Made by a program: the position numbers and the translations under genes. Positions 23,854 through 38,800 of a DNA stretch of 64,000 nt are shown piece after piece (the first letter of the stretch is position 1; every line of letters starts with the position of its first letter). Source of the DNA: CAZIKF01 sp964539825 (GTDB taxonomy: Bacteria > Muiribacteriota > UBA6191); assembly GCA_964539825.1 (NCBI GenBank), contig CAZIKF010000001.1, forward strand, positions 62,001 to 126,000. The letters run 5' to 3'. The notes under the pieces are model-generated. The model saw only the letters and a list, made by a program, of their open reading frames with translations. It was not told the DNA's origin and did no database searches.

Positions 23854-26800
23854 ATGAATGAATCAAAGTACTGGAACCGGGCCGCCTTAATAGGATTTCT
23901 CCTCACCCTGCTGCTCCAGGGATGCGGGGGCGGGGGCGGGGGTATTCCCTCTTCAGGTGGAACCACCGGCACTCCTACGGCACCAGGCTCGCCTTCTCAA
24001 AGTGCCGGAGTTGTGGCTCAAGTCAATGGAGAAGTGGGAGTTCCGCAATCCACCAGCCAGTCTATTCTTCGAAATTTGTCCAGGGTCTCCAAAGTTGTTT
24101 CCAATGTAGATCTCCAGAGGCAGACTAATTCACCGCTTTCAGGTGTCACGGTTGAGCTCTGGGCAGTCCGCGATGAAGGCGACATTGGCGAAGTTGAGTA
24201 TCTCAAATTAGGGCAGGCTCTCACCGGGGCAGACGGTAAATATCAGATATCCATTTTAGGTACCGTCAACACCCAACTCCCATCACTATCAAAAACTAGC
24301 TGTGTTACTAGCCCCCCATCCCTTTCCAAAACCATCTGTGTCACTAGCCTGGCATCCCTGTATATCTCTACCCACCTTGTCAAAATCAAGCTCAAAAGAC
24401 CAAATTTTTCCCCACCCATAGATAAGAGCATCACTTTTCGCCCATCGGTTAATAACAAAATACTGGGGGAGGCGGATTCCTCTGTTGACCTCACTATTGA
24501 CGCTTCCATAGACGTACAGCAAGGACAGAATCTAAAGGTTGAGGTTATTAGTACAAGGGAACTGGAAGAGTGGGATAGGCGCCTCTCCGGCTTTCGTACT
24601 GATTTTGCTCAAAACCCAGGCTCCTTTGATTGGAATCCCAATGAATGGATTCCTCAAGATCTGAGCGAAAGACTTGTAATTCAGGAGCAGGTAGACCTCG
24701 ACGGGAATGGAGACCTTGATGAAACTCAGCCCCTGGTGGTCTTCGATAAGCCCCAGATTCAAAACCTGGCCCCGGTCATTCGCAAGAAATCCGGTTCAGA
24801 CACCTTTGGAAAAATTGTACGAATCTTTGAAATGGACGCCGATGGGGACAGCGCTTTTGGAGAAGGCGCTGACCTGGTATCAGCCTCCATTTTCGGAGGG
24901 GACAGCAGTCGCGGGCAACTCTCTTCCTTCGTGGATCTTTTTAGCGAAGGAGAGGTTTTATCCTCTCAGGCCGTAGCAGCACTTGATGTTACTTCCCCAG
25001 TTGTGCAATTCATCATTCCGCTTCCGCAAAATCCACCCGCGGAAGTGTCCGGCGATTTAAACATTCGGCTTGAATATTCAGATGAAACCGCCATCGACCT
25101 TTCCTCCTTAAAAGTATGGCTTAATGAAAAGATCGAGTTTCTTAACCCCCTGAGGTTCACCCTCGCGCCTGGGGCGGACTTCGCTCAGCAGTTTTTTCAA
25201 AAGGAACGGGATTCTCTCACCGGGAAAGGGGTAGGGACTTTTACCCTTGAGAATGTAATTTTCGCCCTTGGGCCTCGTTCCCACACGCTATTTGCAAGCA
25301 TTAAAGATTTTGCGGGCAACCTGTCTCAAGCCCAGGTCACTTTCGTCGTAAACGCCGCTCCTGAATTTGAAACCAACACGCCTCGGGTGTTTCCAGTAAG
25401 TGAAGGAATTCAACTTTCCACCACAAGAATTCAGATTTTTGATGTGGACCGTATGGATGTGGAATTAATCAGCCTCTCGGGGTCTCTACCTCCCAACATT
25501 TTCTTAACCACTTCCACGGCCTCAGGCTCCCCTCGTACCAATAAACTTTTCAAACTTGACCCTGTTTCCGGTATTACATCCAGTGAAATTGAAGTGTTTC
25601 TCAATGTACAGTCCAATCATGATCTGGCCCTGAGCGGGAATCGTGTCCTGCAGATCGTGGCTACAGACTTCCCTAAAAATACTTCAGGAATCGAGCAAAA
25701 GGGTACTGAAGTTCCTTTTTCCTTAACCCTTCGAGCGATAGCGAGTAATAACCCGCCTGATTTACAGGCCATCTGCTGGACCAATGAGATTCGTCCGGAT
25801 AATATTTTTCGTCAATCCCCCCATTCGGTCTGTACAGTTCTTAACACCACTGAAGAGCTTCGTTATTGCAGAACCAGCGCATCCGCCACCCTTCCCCTGA
25901 CCATAGATGAAAATAAACTGGCCCAATTTACTCTGTGCGGATTCGAATTGGATTCAGAAGATGAAATCAGCTTTGAATACGCTGGTATTACGCGAACCGG
26001 TTCCGGGGAGGACCAGGAAACTACCGCTGTGCCTGAGTTCACTTCTGAGTTCTTTTTCATCCCTCCTGTTTCCACAGACTATGCATGGGATTCCACCTCT
26101 GTATTTCTTAGCAGCTCACTAAAAGAAAGTACCATAAGCACATTCCAATGGAAGCCCTTTGGAAATGAGTTTCGAGATGAAAACATACTGGTGTTCCGGG
26201 CGACCGATAACAAGGGAAATGACGGTGTTCGTTCCTGTCTTGGTAATCTCGCCCTCTCAGAAGACCTGATTGGATTCTATGGGTTTGAAGAGGCGGCTGG
26301 CACACTTGTCGCTGACCTGATTAGCGGCAATGACGGATTTTTAACCGGAGATGTTCTCAGAGTTCCTGGAACCATACAGCAGGCTCTATTTTTTGACGGG
26401 GTTAATGACCGCCTTGACACGATCCGTACGGTGGACCTGCAGATTCAAGACAAGTTCAGCCTTGAAATCTGGGTACGGCCCCAATCCTTTCCTGGCCTGG
26501 GTCTTCAAACAGGAACCATTCTCATCAGTGAAGATCAAACTCTATATTTAAAGTTGACCCCCTCGGGGAACTCCTATCAAGCCCAATTTGGAATCTCCAC
26601 TTCCATCGGTTCCGAGGAGTTGTCAGGCGGTACTCTGAATCCATTACAGTGGCATCATATTGTTGTAGTTTATGACTCAAGCTCACTCACATTATTCGTG
26701 GACGGTCAACAAGCCAGTTCAAGCCCTCTAAGTGGAGCGGTCCAGTCAAGTTTCAGCCGATTAAGCCTGGGAATTGATCAACTTGAAAAGTTTCGAGGAA

Positions 26801-29800
26801 AACTGGATGACTTTAAAATTTATCGCAGCGCTCTACAAAATACCGACATCCAAATCGCCTCTTCGTGTGTCGCAAGTGTTGAACAGAGTATTATTCTCTC
26901 TGTTACAACCGTAGAAGACGCCCCTTTCATTGAAAGTGTCAACACCCTGGGGCTGGTGACAGGAGAATTTCCAGGTTCCTCTGTCTATGCTGACAAGCCC
27001 TTTCGCATTCAAATTCAATCGAATCCAGATTTCTTTGAGGCTTACAGGGAAGTATCAAATTCTGTTCTTTTCAAGGCTCAACAGGGAGAGCCGATCGAGA
27101 TTATTTTTGAGGGAAATGATGACGAGAATCGCTTCTCCATCGGCAATGCCGATGGTAAAAACGCCGCAGCGGAATTGCTGCAGTTAGCAGCTAATCCAGA
27201 TTGGCTAACACTAAGCCAGGAGCCCCTCGAAGGCAAAACATTCTACGCCCTGGTTTTGGAAGGAACGCCAACCAGCCAGGATTCAGTTTTAATCCAAACT
27301 ATCGATATCCTCTCCGATGACCCTGGTGGAAAGGCTAAACAGGAAAACCTCTATCGATTCCACATTGAGGTCTTGGACCAAAATGATCAACCCTATTTTC
27401 TTGAGGGCGCCGGCAACGCACTCAGTCAAACTCCGCCTTCTCTGTCCCCTCTTAAGAGTGTCACCATCACCCTGGCCTCCACTGAAGATCAACCCCTGAC
27501 CTTTTGGATCCACTCTTTTGATATCGACCCGGTACCACCGACTAAACCCAAGACAAGCCCTTACTTTAATCCGGAACTTTTCACCTTCCAGTATAACGCC
27601 CCCGTTCTGGCCAGGCTCAATACAGAGCCTCTCCCTATAGAGCTTGAGCCTTACTCCAACGGTGCGACCTATCGATCAGCGAAAATCCAATGGACTCCTG
27701 GAAGTGTAGATACCGGGGAGAATCTCCCCGCCGGTGTAGGCGCCATAAAGGAAAATAAAATTCTTATTCAAACCAGGGCTGTGTGTCCAGCCCTCTCCCT
27801 TCTCATTGACAACTGCCTGAACCAGGTGAATACAGTTGATGTGAGAATTGAGGTCCTGTCGGTAGATGAGGCCCCCAAATTCAGATCACTTTTCCTGAAC
27901 AATCTGCCGCTACTGGATGAAACGGGAGAGGTTCATTCCCTTCGCATTGTGGATCTGGCAGAGGGTGTGCGGGTTGAACTCAAGCAGGAGATCAAAGATG
28001 AGGAAAATCAGGCCATCAACGATATTGTTATCAAGAAGGAAGACACTTCCCTGTCTAGTTTTAAGTCAAATTTCACCCTGGTGAATGTGGCCAAGGGAGG
28101 CGCTATCGGAGTTGGTTCGCAAAATTCCTTTGTGGTCATGACTGGGGCTCCCCAAGTGAAAGACTACATCGATCTCTCCAAGGCCGGCACTCCCATATGC
28201 AGTCTCCCGCTCTGGGTAAATCCAGATGAGACCTCTCAATGTTCTCCACCTGTTGTGTCCATGACCCTGGAGGCTCTAAACGCAATTGCCGCCACCGGAG
28301 CAACCACGGTCTCCACCAAGGTTCTAAAGTTTCGGGTAGCGGATGTCGCCGATCCGATATTCTTTGTTGACCCTGCTACCCATAATCCGGCTGTGAGGCT
28401 AAGTAATTCCACAACCAATGTCAAATTCAATGCCGATCGTAACGTATCCGCTCTCGAAGACACCCTCTTCACCCTTGAGTTGGCCGCCTATAACGATTCG
28501 GATAAGGATCCTCAACTCTGGGACGGTTTCCAGTTTTTTCTACTCCAGCTTCCCGATCCTCCTGGTGATATAAGCATCAACTCAAACACTTTCAAAACTA
28601 CAAACACTACAGCTGTATTATCCTGGACTCCACGGCAGGAACATGTGGAAGGCACCGAGGATAAAGTCCATTCCGTCATTGTACGTGCCTGCGTACGAGA
28701 TCCTCAAAAAGTGGACCCAACCCTGATCCTGGCCAGCTCATGCCGCGACCAGCGATTCAAAATCAACGTTAATGCCGTAGCTGACCCTCCAATCATATTC
28801 TTCGGAGAGGGACTAAGAAACCTGGAAGAAAACCCAATTACCCCCGCGAATCCTTTTCTTGTATTTGAAGACGCCCTATTTGAGAGGCTGATCCGGGTGG
28901 AAGATGAGGATCTCCAGAGTGTCAACTTGCAGGCTTCTTTTAGCCTGGCGGCAGTGACCGGTAGTGTAGATGTCGCAGCAAGGTCTTCAGGAACATCTCT
29001 TTCATCCACTAACGAAACTATCCAACCACCTAATTTTGAGCCCATTGATGGTGATGAGGGAACCAATTTTGTGGAGACGCTTGTCTCATGGGAGACTATC
29101 GACTTTGATGATCTCTTTACCACATCTATAGGTTCCCATCCCACTGTAGCTACTTATGTTCTGCACCTGGAAGCAAACACAAGAGGGGTTTCAGACGCTT
29201 CCGGAAAAACCGTCACGGATGTTTTCCTGGAGGTCCGATCTGTCAATGATATCCCCACCTTCACCACCGGAATCATCGGCCCCATTCTTCAGACCGATGG
29301 GCAGGATACCCTGACCACCACAATCGATTTACTTGACCTGGTAACCAATGAGGAAGGGGATCCCCTTTCTTTTACCCTCATCGACAAGGGAACCGCCGGC
29401 GTATTTCTGGCTGATCTTAGCGCTACAGAATCAAATACCCGTACACGCATTCTGCATCTTACTTCCTCGCCGGGAGAAAATGGTGTTGCGGACCATTCCC
29501 TGGTGCTAAAAGTAGAAGAGAGAGACAATCCGGACAACTCCACCATCGCGCAGCTCATCCTGCAGGTCACGGACTCCAATGACCCTCCAAAATTCGAAGA
29601 TAACCCACTCTTCACCGCGGCCTTTACCCTGACAGAAGGAGAGTCGAAGGTGGATACTCTGGACGTTCTGGATGCTGACCTTTTAAGCGCCGAGTCTTTG
29701 GAACTTGTCACTTTCACGGTAGTGGGCAGTTTTGACTCCAGCTTCTCTAATCCAACGCTTCTTTTTAGTGATGGTACCAACTTTAGTGTAACCGCAAATT

Positions 29801-32800
29801 TCAGCTTCTTCGGAACTACGGTGCCAGCACCTCTAAATTCACCCAGGGCTCTTTTTCAATTCACATTTTCCCCACGCAAATTAACCGGCAATAGTCCTTT
29901 TGGAATCACAACCTACTATCTACAGTTTACCGCTACCGATCGTTTCAAGGAGGATGATTTATCCGAATGCCAAAAAACAGGAGACTCACCGCCCTGTCCA
30001 AAATCCGACATTACAACTGTCGCGTTTGAGATCCTGCCTGTTGACAATAGACCCTCATTTGTTTCCATTAACCAACAGGCGATAGGCACCCTGGGAGTCA
30101 TTCCAATCTGTGTAACAACACCTACTTGCTTCGAGGATGACTTCTTCGCAAGACAACAGGATCCTGCATCGCTAAGTCCCTTTCTTTTCGCGGTAAAGGC
30201 GGAAGATCAAGAGACAGAACCCCTTAGTTTTCAATTTTCTTCACCTCTTGGAGTTTCCCTGATTTCCGCCTCCATTGATAATTTGACCTTCGCAGCACCT
30301 CCCTTTTCCTCCTCTCCGCTCCATCCCACCTCCCCCGACTCCGTCTTTCTCTCCTTCATACCTACCAATGGTAATGTAGGACTGGAAACCTTTGTGCTTA
30401 AAGTGACTGATCCTGGCCAGGGCGGGGGAGCCTCGGTTAACTCCACGCGAACCGCTACACGAGAGTTTTCCATCCTGGTTCAAAATGCTCCTGACAAACC
30501 TGAATTTCTCAGCATTGAGCACCAAAGCATAGATGTCCTTAGTTCTGTCTCCGCCGTGGTCTTTTATGAGGATCGATTGGAAGAGATCTTGATCTCCATC
30601 GATGATTTAGATCTTTATATTCCCAAGGGTTTTTCCGAGGCAGAAACCTTTATTTTAACCAGCAGTTATGGGCTAGATACCACAGGGATTCGAGAACTTG
30701 AGCGAGAGCTGTTTCCCCCTGAGTTTTTCAGTTATCAACTCATGAATCTTACCAGCTTCGCCGGACTTCAAATCCTATCTTCGACTACGAATAATCAGAT
30801 ACTGTTTGAGTTTTCATCACCTGCAAATCTTGTGCAAACCACCCCCGAGAATTTCGCCAAATTACACTGGGCGCCCGAGGAACGATTCACATTTCCCAAA
30901 TTTAACTCCACTGAATTCGGGGCGTCCGGCGGCGATATCATTTGGAAGCTTAGAGCAAGAAGTTTCGCCTCGAATTCAATAGATTCTCTCAGACCCACTT
31001 CCATCGAAACTCTAATTCGTATCCGTGTTTTCCCGGTCAATGACCAGCCCGTAATCCAAAATACCAAGCTTGAGGCTTTAGCTACACAAGACCAGGCATT
31101 CACCTTCGCAATACAGGGGATAGATGAGGAGGAAAATTCACTCCTTTACATTTTTGAGACCAGGGGCTGCGATCCGGATAGTGTACCCCCCATCGTGCCG
31201 CCAACCTGCAATCCCGGTGATATGGACTTTGATGGTGCTGATGTGCAATGGAACCCCACCAATGAAGACACCATTTCTCCATTCTATGACATTAAGGTGT
31301 TTGCCCAGGACACCGGAAAGGTCAGTGACATCTCAGTTAGTGGTCTACCCCCTACCACTCCACTCTCCTCAGAACTCTATACCCTGCGCATTTTTCTTAA
31401 TGACCTTGATGATCCCGCTATTCGAAGCGGCTCTGTTAATCCCTTGACACAGACCACTGAGGACAGCCTTTACATCACCGGTCTCAAATATAGTGACCCG
31501 GATTTTTTCGACACCTTGAGCTTCCATTTTCATCTTTTACCTCCTGGCATGACCATAGAAGATGACGATCTCGATGGTGAGGCTACAATCCGCTGGATCC
31601 CAAACCTGCCCGGCTCCTATCCTGTGATTGTACGAATCGATTCCTCTAAGAATTCGGCCCTAAGATCTTCCGTTTTCTTCAATTTCAACGTTGAAGTCAC
31701 ACCTGTAAATGACCCCCCCTTCTTCCGATCCTTGCCGCTCACCACACTTAAGGAAAATGATTCTTATCTCTATAATATTGATGTAACTGATGAAGACGAC
31801 ACTTCCTCATTCCTCACTCTCCTCACCCAGGACATCCCGGAGCTCAATCTCTCTTGTGATCCTAATCCTCAGCAGTTTGTTGAACTCTTCGCATCAGATC
31901 GAAAGCTGCAGGGCAGTACAAATCTAGCCGGATTAGAAGACCAGGAATCCTCTCTAGATCAAGAAGGGCTTGTTACCTCCATCGATATTTGTATTCAAGC
32001 TAGTGATGGTCTGGCAACTGCCACCCAGGCCTTCACTCTCATCGTACAAGCAGACAATAATCCGCCTACGATTGAACAGATGATCATTACCTCTACACCC
32101 GTTGGCTCATCCCAGCTGGTACCTACCCAGAATCCCTACTCACAGCTAGATCTCTTGATTACCTCAGAACCCCTTGTATACAAGGATCCATCCTTACGTA
32201 CAGCCTCTCTATTTCAGGGTGTTGAAAATCAAATCACGATGATTTTCACTGACGAAGAAGGAGATTACCCACTAAGTTTTCAAGAACTTGAGGGTCCGGG
32301 GGTTACTTTGACCCAAACTTCAGCGCCCAATCTCAGTCATGTTACTCTCACTCTCACCTGGACTCCCCAAACGAGCCACATAGTCGATGCACCTACCATC
32401 AAAATTCGGGCAATCGATGATAGAAATAAACCCACCGATCTCATCATAAGAACTCGTATCGCCGATACGCCAGACCTGCCTACCTTCACCTTTAACAAGA
32501 CTCTCCAATTCATTGATGAAGACCTTCCGCAGACTATTTCTCTAGGGGGCGTGGACCCGGACCTTGATAGCGTTCTCAGCTATAGTATTGTGCCGTTCGA
32601 CACCACCACATCCCATCCCGTGAAACCCCTCTTCAGAGATAATCCCTTTGATCTCAATTCCCTGCAGCTTGAAATCAATAACCAGGGAAGTGTGACTTTT
32701 CTGTCACAGGTCTCAAGTCCAGCAGTATTAATCAGCGCCCCCGATCAAGTCCCTGTCACCTTCAGCATATGCGGCTCTCCGCGTATCACCGGCTCTGGGT

Positions 32801-35800
32801 TCGAGTCTGATTGTGTCACGGCTACCTATCGTTACCAAATTCTCTCCAGAGATGATAAGCCTTTCTTTTCCCCATCCATTCCATCAACCGTGAAAACCAC
32901 CGCCAAAGAAGGAGACTCAGCTCTCTCATCCAATCTTGGATACACGGGAGGGAGTAGCGCTGGCCTTACTTTTAGAAAGGTACGTTCCACGGACCCCTGT
33001 CCCCTGGAAACAAGCCAGGAGATTTGTGTAATAGATGAGGAAAGCACTACCTCGAACGATCTCTTTGGCACGAAGACCAAAGTTCAACTCTTTCTGAGCG
33101 TTCCTGCCGTACCCCCTGGTGGTTTACTTCTAACCGACCCCCAGGAAGCGTGCTATGTCGTGAGTTCTGGAGCTAGCTGTCCGCTCTCCTCCGTACCTTT
33201 TCAGTGTAGTCTTATTCCAGCGGGATGCTCTAGCGCACAATACACAGTCGTTCAAACCCTGAGCTGGAATAGTATTCCCTTCGATCAACCCACAGTGCGT
33301 AATATCGAGGTCATTGCTCAGCAGTCTCAAGATTCAACCAAGCAGGGCACCTTCACCTTTTCCCTCGAGATTGAAAATACAAACCGGGTTCCGATTATTA
33401 ATAACAGCGCACCTCTGGTACCTGAGTTGATTAATGAATCCTCTACCTTTACCTATTCCCTGGCAGACCGTTCCACAGATGCGGATGGAGATCCTCTTGT
33501 CTATGAAATAACCCAGGGTGTCTCGAAGATGACAATCAACACAAATAGCGGGCTGATTACATGGACTCCTAACGCCAGTCATATAGGTGAACACCTCATT
33601 GAACTAAGGGTAAGAGATCTTCCTTCATCAGGACCGGCCCTTTCTTATACGACGAATCTTGAGATCACAGTGCTAAGAAAGAATAACCCGCCTATCATTG
33701 AAAGCGATTTGAGAAAAATCAATGACATCTCCAGCACCAGGTCTACCATCGCAACAGAGGCACTGCTCTTCGAAGCAAAAATCTTCGCTCGCGATGAAGA
33801 GGGTGATGCCTTCTCCTTCTTCCCAAGTCTATCCACGCTCAATGGACAACCTCTGCCAGTTGAATTCGACCTCACATCCTTTGGGCGAATCGCATGGACT
33901 CCACCGAACTCCTTTGTCGGGCCAAACACTCTATTGGTTGTAGTGAAGGACACCGCTTCAGGCTCCTCCTCCAGCCAAGAATTTGACATCACGGTTAAGA
34001 ACGTAAATAGTCCTCCTGTAATCCTTAATAGCATTTCAGAAATCATCTCCGTATCAGAACAGGAGCTATTCACTCATTCTTATTCGATCACAGACCCTGA
34101 TGCTGCTGACAACCAGTCTTACTCCGTTTCTGTCTCTCCTTTTTTAAGCGCTTCCATCAGCCCCCTTGGGGTTTTACTTGTACAGCCCCTTGCCGATGAC
34201 GCGGGAACCTACGTGGTTGATGTGACGGTCAGCGACAATGGAGGCCTAACCGATACCAATACATTCACCCTGGAGGTCTTACAGAAAAATAATCCACCCT
34301 CGCTGGAGCTTATTCCTGATCCCCTCTTTGTGAATCGAGCTAATATTTTCAATTATCAGCTCTTTGCTAATGACCCGGAACAGGACACGCTCACTTTCTT
34401 CTTTGAGGCGAAACCTACCAACGTTGACCTGGATCAGGATAGTGGATTACTCACGATTACTCCTCTTGCCCTCCAGGGCCAGCAGGAGTTCATCGTATTT
34501 TGCCAGGATTCTATTGGACAGGAGAGTTCACATCGAGTAGTTAAACTACGTTTCATCGATAGCGCTCCTCCCCTGATCACTTCTGTACCAGAGCAGGTCG
34601 GTAAGATCCTTACTGAGTACACCTATACCGTAGAATCAGACGCTCCTGAATTTGCTGTGCAACTCCTTCAGGGCCCTTTGGGTATGGTGGTTCCGGTAGG
34701 ACAAAAAGTACTCATTTGGACGCCGTCTTTCACGCCGCCAACCCTTGACCAATCCGGTGTCTATGTTGTGATCCTTCGGATTACGACCATTATTGATGAT
34801 GAGCCGGTACAATCCGCTCCGCAGAGATACCTGCTAACCATATCAAAGGAAAATGACTCCCCTACTCTGGAACTTGCCCAGGATGTAAATGGAATTTCTA
34901 TAGATACCTATGACGCTTCCCAGGGAGTCACTTTCTTGAAAACCATCATGACGGTAAAGGATCTCAATGTTGAAGATTTGAGTCGTCTCGATTTTTATTT
35001 TTTCAACACCAATCGATCGAAATTAGATACTTCTACTCCACTATCCAGCTCCCTTGCCCAACTCCAGGAAGTCCCTGGGACACGCATCATAAAAGACGGA
35101 GTCGCGCAGGTGGACTTTGAGTTGGTATGGACTCCTGATAACGTGGCTGCCTTTGCCGTACCTAACGGAGATATCAATGACTTTGTGTTTTTGGCCAGCG
35201 ATGGGATCACCGAGTCAGAGTCAGTCGCAATCGAATTCAACGTAACCAACAAAAATGACCTACCGGTCTTCTTCGACGATGAAAACCAGGGTGTTAGTGA
35301 AATCGCCTTCGTTGGAAAGACCTATCGAAGGGAATTCTTCGCCAGAGACCTTGATAAGCAAATTACCTATTTCTGCCTGGATACCACTAAATTCTTCAAT
35401 CCGGTACAGGCCCAGTCGCCTCCAATATTTCCAAGTCTCAGTCCTATAACTCTCGTTGGCAGCGATGTTGTTTTGTCGAACGCGAATTCACTCACATTAG
35501 AGGGTGACGGACCATTGTTGATCACTGCCGGTGCGGTGCCTAATAACACTATTTGCCGCAAAGGAACCGCTGTTACGGGGATCGACGATCCCAATCCAGA
35601 GCGTGGTAAGCTCAGTAAGGCAACCCTTGTGTGGGAGCCGACCGAGGATAATATCAATACAGAACCCTTTGAAGATTTACCCTTGACCTTATGGGACAAC
35701 GTACAAACCACCGTCACTAATACCGATCCGAAATTCACTCTCAAGCTAGCGCCTGTGATTAGGAACCTCGTCCCAAATATTCAATATACCGGCGAAGAAG

Positions 35801-38800
35801 TAGTCATCTCCGGGGACGGAATCGTACTGAATGAAAACCAGCTCAATATCAAGTTCCTTCGATCCGATGGTAGTATTTCAGCCGTGACTGAGGTATTTGA
35901 CCTGAGCGACTCGAATCCGGGCCAGGGAAAATTCATCGTTCCAAAGGGCACGGTGATAGGATTCCTATCCGTTGGCTTCACTTCTTTTTCATCCCCAGTA
36001 CCTTTCACGGTACTGGATGGGAAAACTAGCCTTATAGCAGGTTCTACCAATGTAGATCAAGATCTACTGTCCAGTCCCTCTGGGCTTGCGGTTACTTATA
36101 TTACACCCACCAGTGCCGTGATTTTCGTGAGTAACACCGAATATCACACCATCCACACCTACTTACGTGACGAGAACACCGGGCTTACATCTTCTCTTGG
36201 AATTCTTTCTGGGCAAATAGGACGAAGCGGAGATGCCACAGGAAATAGATCCCAGGCTCAGTTCAACTTCCCCACAGGGCTATCCCTTGCACATCGCAAC
36301 TCTAAGCCATGGCTCATTGTCGCGGATACTAATAACAACAAGATCAAAGCTATTGATATTTCCGAGATCTATACCAGTCTGGATCTAAGCACCAGCTCAT
36401 TTCCGGCCTACTCTTTGGCAACAAGCACCCATCTCAATAGACCCTACAAGGCCATTCAACATTCGGATCCAACCAGCTCCGACTACTTCTTTATAGCTAA
36501 CACATTTAATAACACAATTGAGATGGTGTACCTGGGCTCTACCGCAATTGAAGAACTTCCCGAACGTGAACCTACTACTATCAGTTCATCCTTGATTTAT
36601 ACGTCCTCACAGGATCCTTTCAGCCTAGAATTTAAGACTTTACCAAATATTACCAACGCGAATGTTGACGGTAGTCAAAATACTTATACGGTAGCTGGGA
36701 CCGGTTACTCAAGAGTCGACGCCTTCGGCAATCTTTTTCACCCCATCGATCTCGCTATGACCCCCACCCCGGCAGGATATAGCTTACTAGTGAATAGTTA
36801 CTCCAATTATAAGTACTCCTTTAACAATTCCTTTAAGGTGAATCTTTATAGCGGACCTGATCGCAACCTTGCCAGAGAAGATGATGCAAATATACGTTAT
36901 CAGTCCAATATCACAGTGACAAATGACCTGATGGCGGCTGATTTCGGGGCCGACCAAAGTAATTATGATGGGGACGTACTCCTTGTCTCCCAATCCAACC
37001 GAGATGAATACACTTCAGTCAATGGATTAAGCGCGGTTATTCCACAAACCGGCGTGCCACGAACCGATAAGGGTCAATTTTTGATCACCGGGATGGAATC
37101 TCTATACACACAGCCGGTTAATCTTGCATCTCAGGTATCAAATGATATCTTCGAGGCAAACTTCGCCCAGCTAGAAAACCTTCCCAGCACTGAGAAAACT
37201 CTCTACCAAACTTTTGAATTAGAGATTCCTCACGGTGTCACCCAGGTTGGATTTATTAAGAATCCAAATCCAGGCTTTGAGCAAAATACCGCAGCGATTC
37301 TAGTGCAGCCTGCCACCAGGGAAATTACCGTAACCCCCCTTAATGATGATGGAATTTATGCGATCACATCCATGATAAAAACCCGGCTTCCTGCGGAAAT
37401 TGGTAATGAAGAATTAGGTGAGCCCTTCTACTATGATACTAACCAGGATTTTGTTGATGACATGTTCCTGCCCGTACCAAACCTTTCTTCCGTTTATGTA
37501 TTCCCAGGGCGTACCGCCGCTCCGCCCAGTCCACCCCTCACATTTGACACACAAAATTACTGGCTCATCAACTCCTCCTCATTTGGAACTGACTGTTCAA
37601 ATGGAGACTGCCTTGGCGGTGTTTTGCAGGTAACCGTAGGAAGGGCCATGGGTTTTATTGTAGGCCCCCCCAATGCAACCAACCAGACCAACCCCGGACA
37701 AGCGGACCTTGACACAAACCGCAGCATTCTCCGCGGAGAAGATCTAATTCTGGTGTCTACCACCGACCTCGACAGTTCAATAAAGATCGTCGATGCATAT
37801 GGCTGGACGGAACAGAATGATGCCGATGGCGCTTCGATTGCCGGGTACCGTGATATGAAATTTCATATCAACTACAACACTGCCTCACCCGCTGGTACCA
37901 TGAATGACTTTACAACTTTTCCGACAGGGGTTGTTGTAGTGGATTTTGATTCTGCCCCCTACCAGGATACCTTTGTCAGAACCGACAATGTCCCAGAACA
38001 AGTCTGCGTCGGTCACTTTACCAATTTTGCCTTAAAACAGTCCTGTGCTAACCAGGAAGACGATGATGGGACCTGTTTGAAGACCACCACAGAAGGATCT
38101 AGTCCCGAGCTGACAGATGTGGCACTTAACTGGGTGATTGACGATGATATCAACACTACTCCAGTCTTTAGCGATCTTAGTGGGGAATTACTAAACCTTG
38201 AACAGATTTTTATCCGTTTTGCCGCTGGTGCTGGAACAAGTGTTCACCCACTAGCTCTTATTGGCGCTGAGCCAGTAGGTGATGGGGTTTACACCGTTTC
38301 GGTAAGCGAACGTTCTGTAGGTCCAATTCACTGTGGCCAACCAATCCGTCGAGCGAATCGAATTTTAACTCCGAGAGTTAATGAATTGGACTTGTCAAGG
38401 GCATTTATCAATGGTGGTAACCAATTTGGCAAACCTGATTCCTTATTCTTTACAGATAGCACCTTTGCCTTCAAAGCCATGGATATGGTGGACACCAATT
38501 TCTTTAACATACAAACCTTTCAGTCTTTTCCCGGTGCTGACACAGTGCTAAAAGATGGTGCCGGAAACACATTTGGAAGCGCAGGCGATTTTCTCATGTA
38601 TGACTTCACTGGAGACGGAAACCCCGATTTGGTGATCCTACATCCGGTTGAGCAGAAGCTGAGCTTTAGACTTGGCACCGGAAACAATTCCGGTCGCTTG
38701 TTCGCCGAAGACACCGCCGAGGAAATTCAAATCCTTGATACTCTCGAAAATCCTGTCAGTATAGACCTGATTAAATCCACCACCATTAGCGTAGATGGAT

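Noticed and set aside
28704..29144. Minus-strand frame of 146 codons, and a similar one of 163 codons at 29289-29780.
   Set aside because: Both are antisense to the giant lipoprotein gene and rich in serine and arginine, as expected from the complement of acidic, threonine-rich coding sequence.
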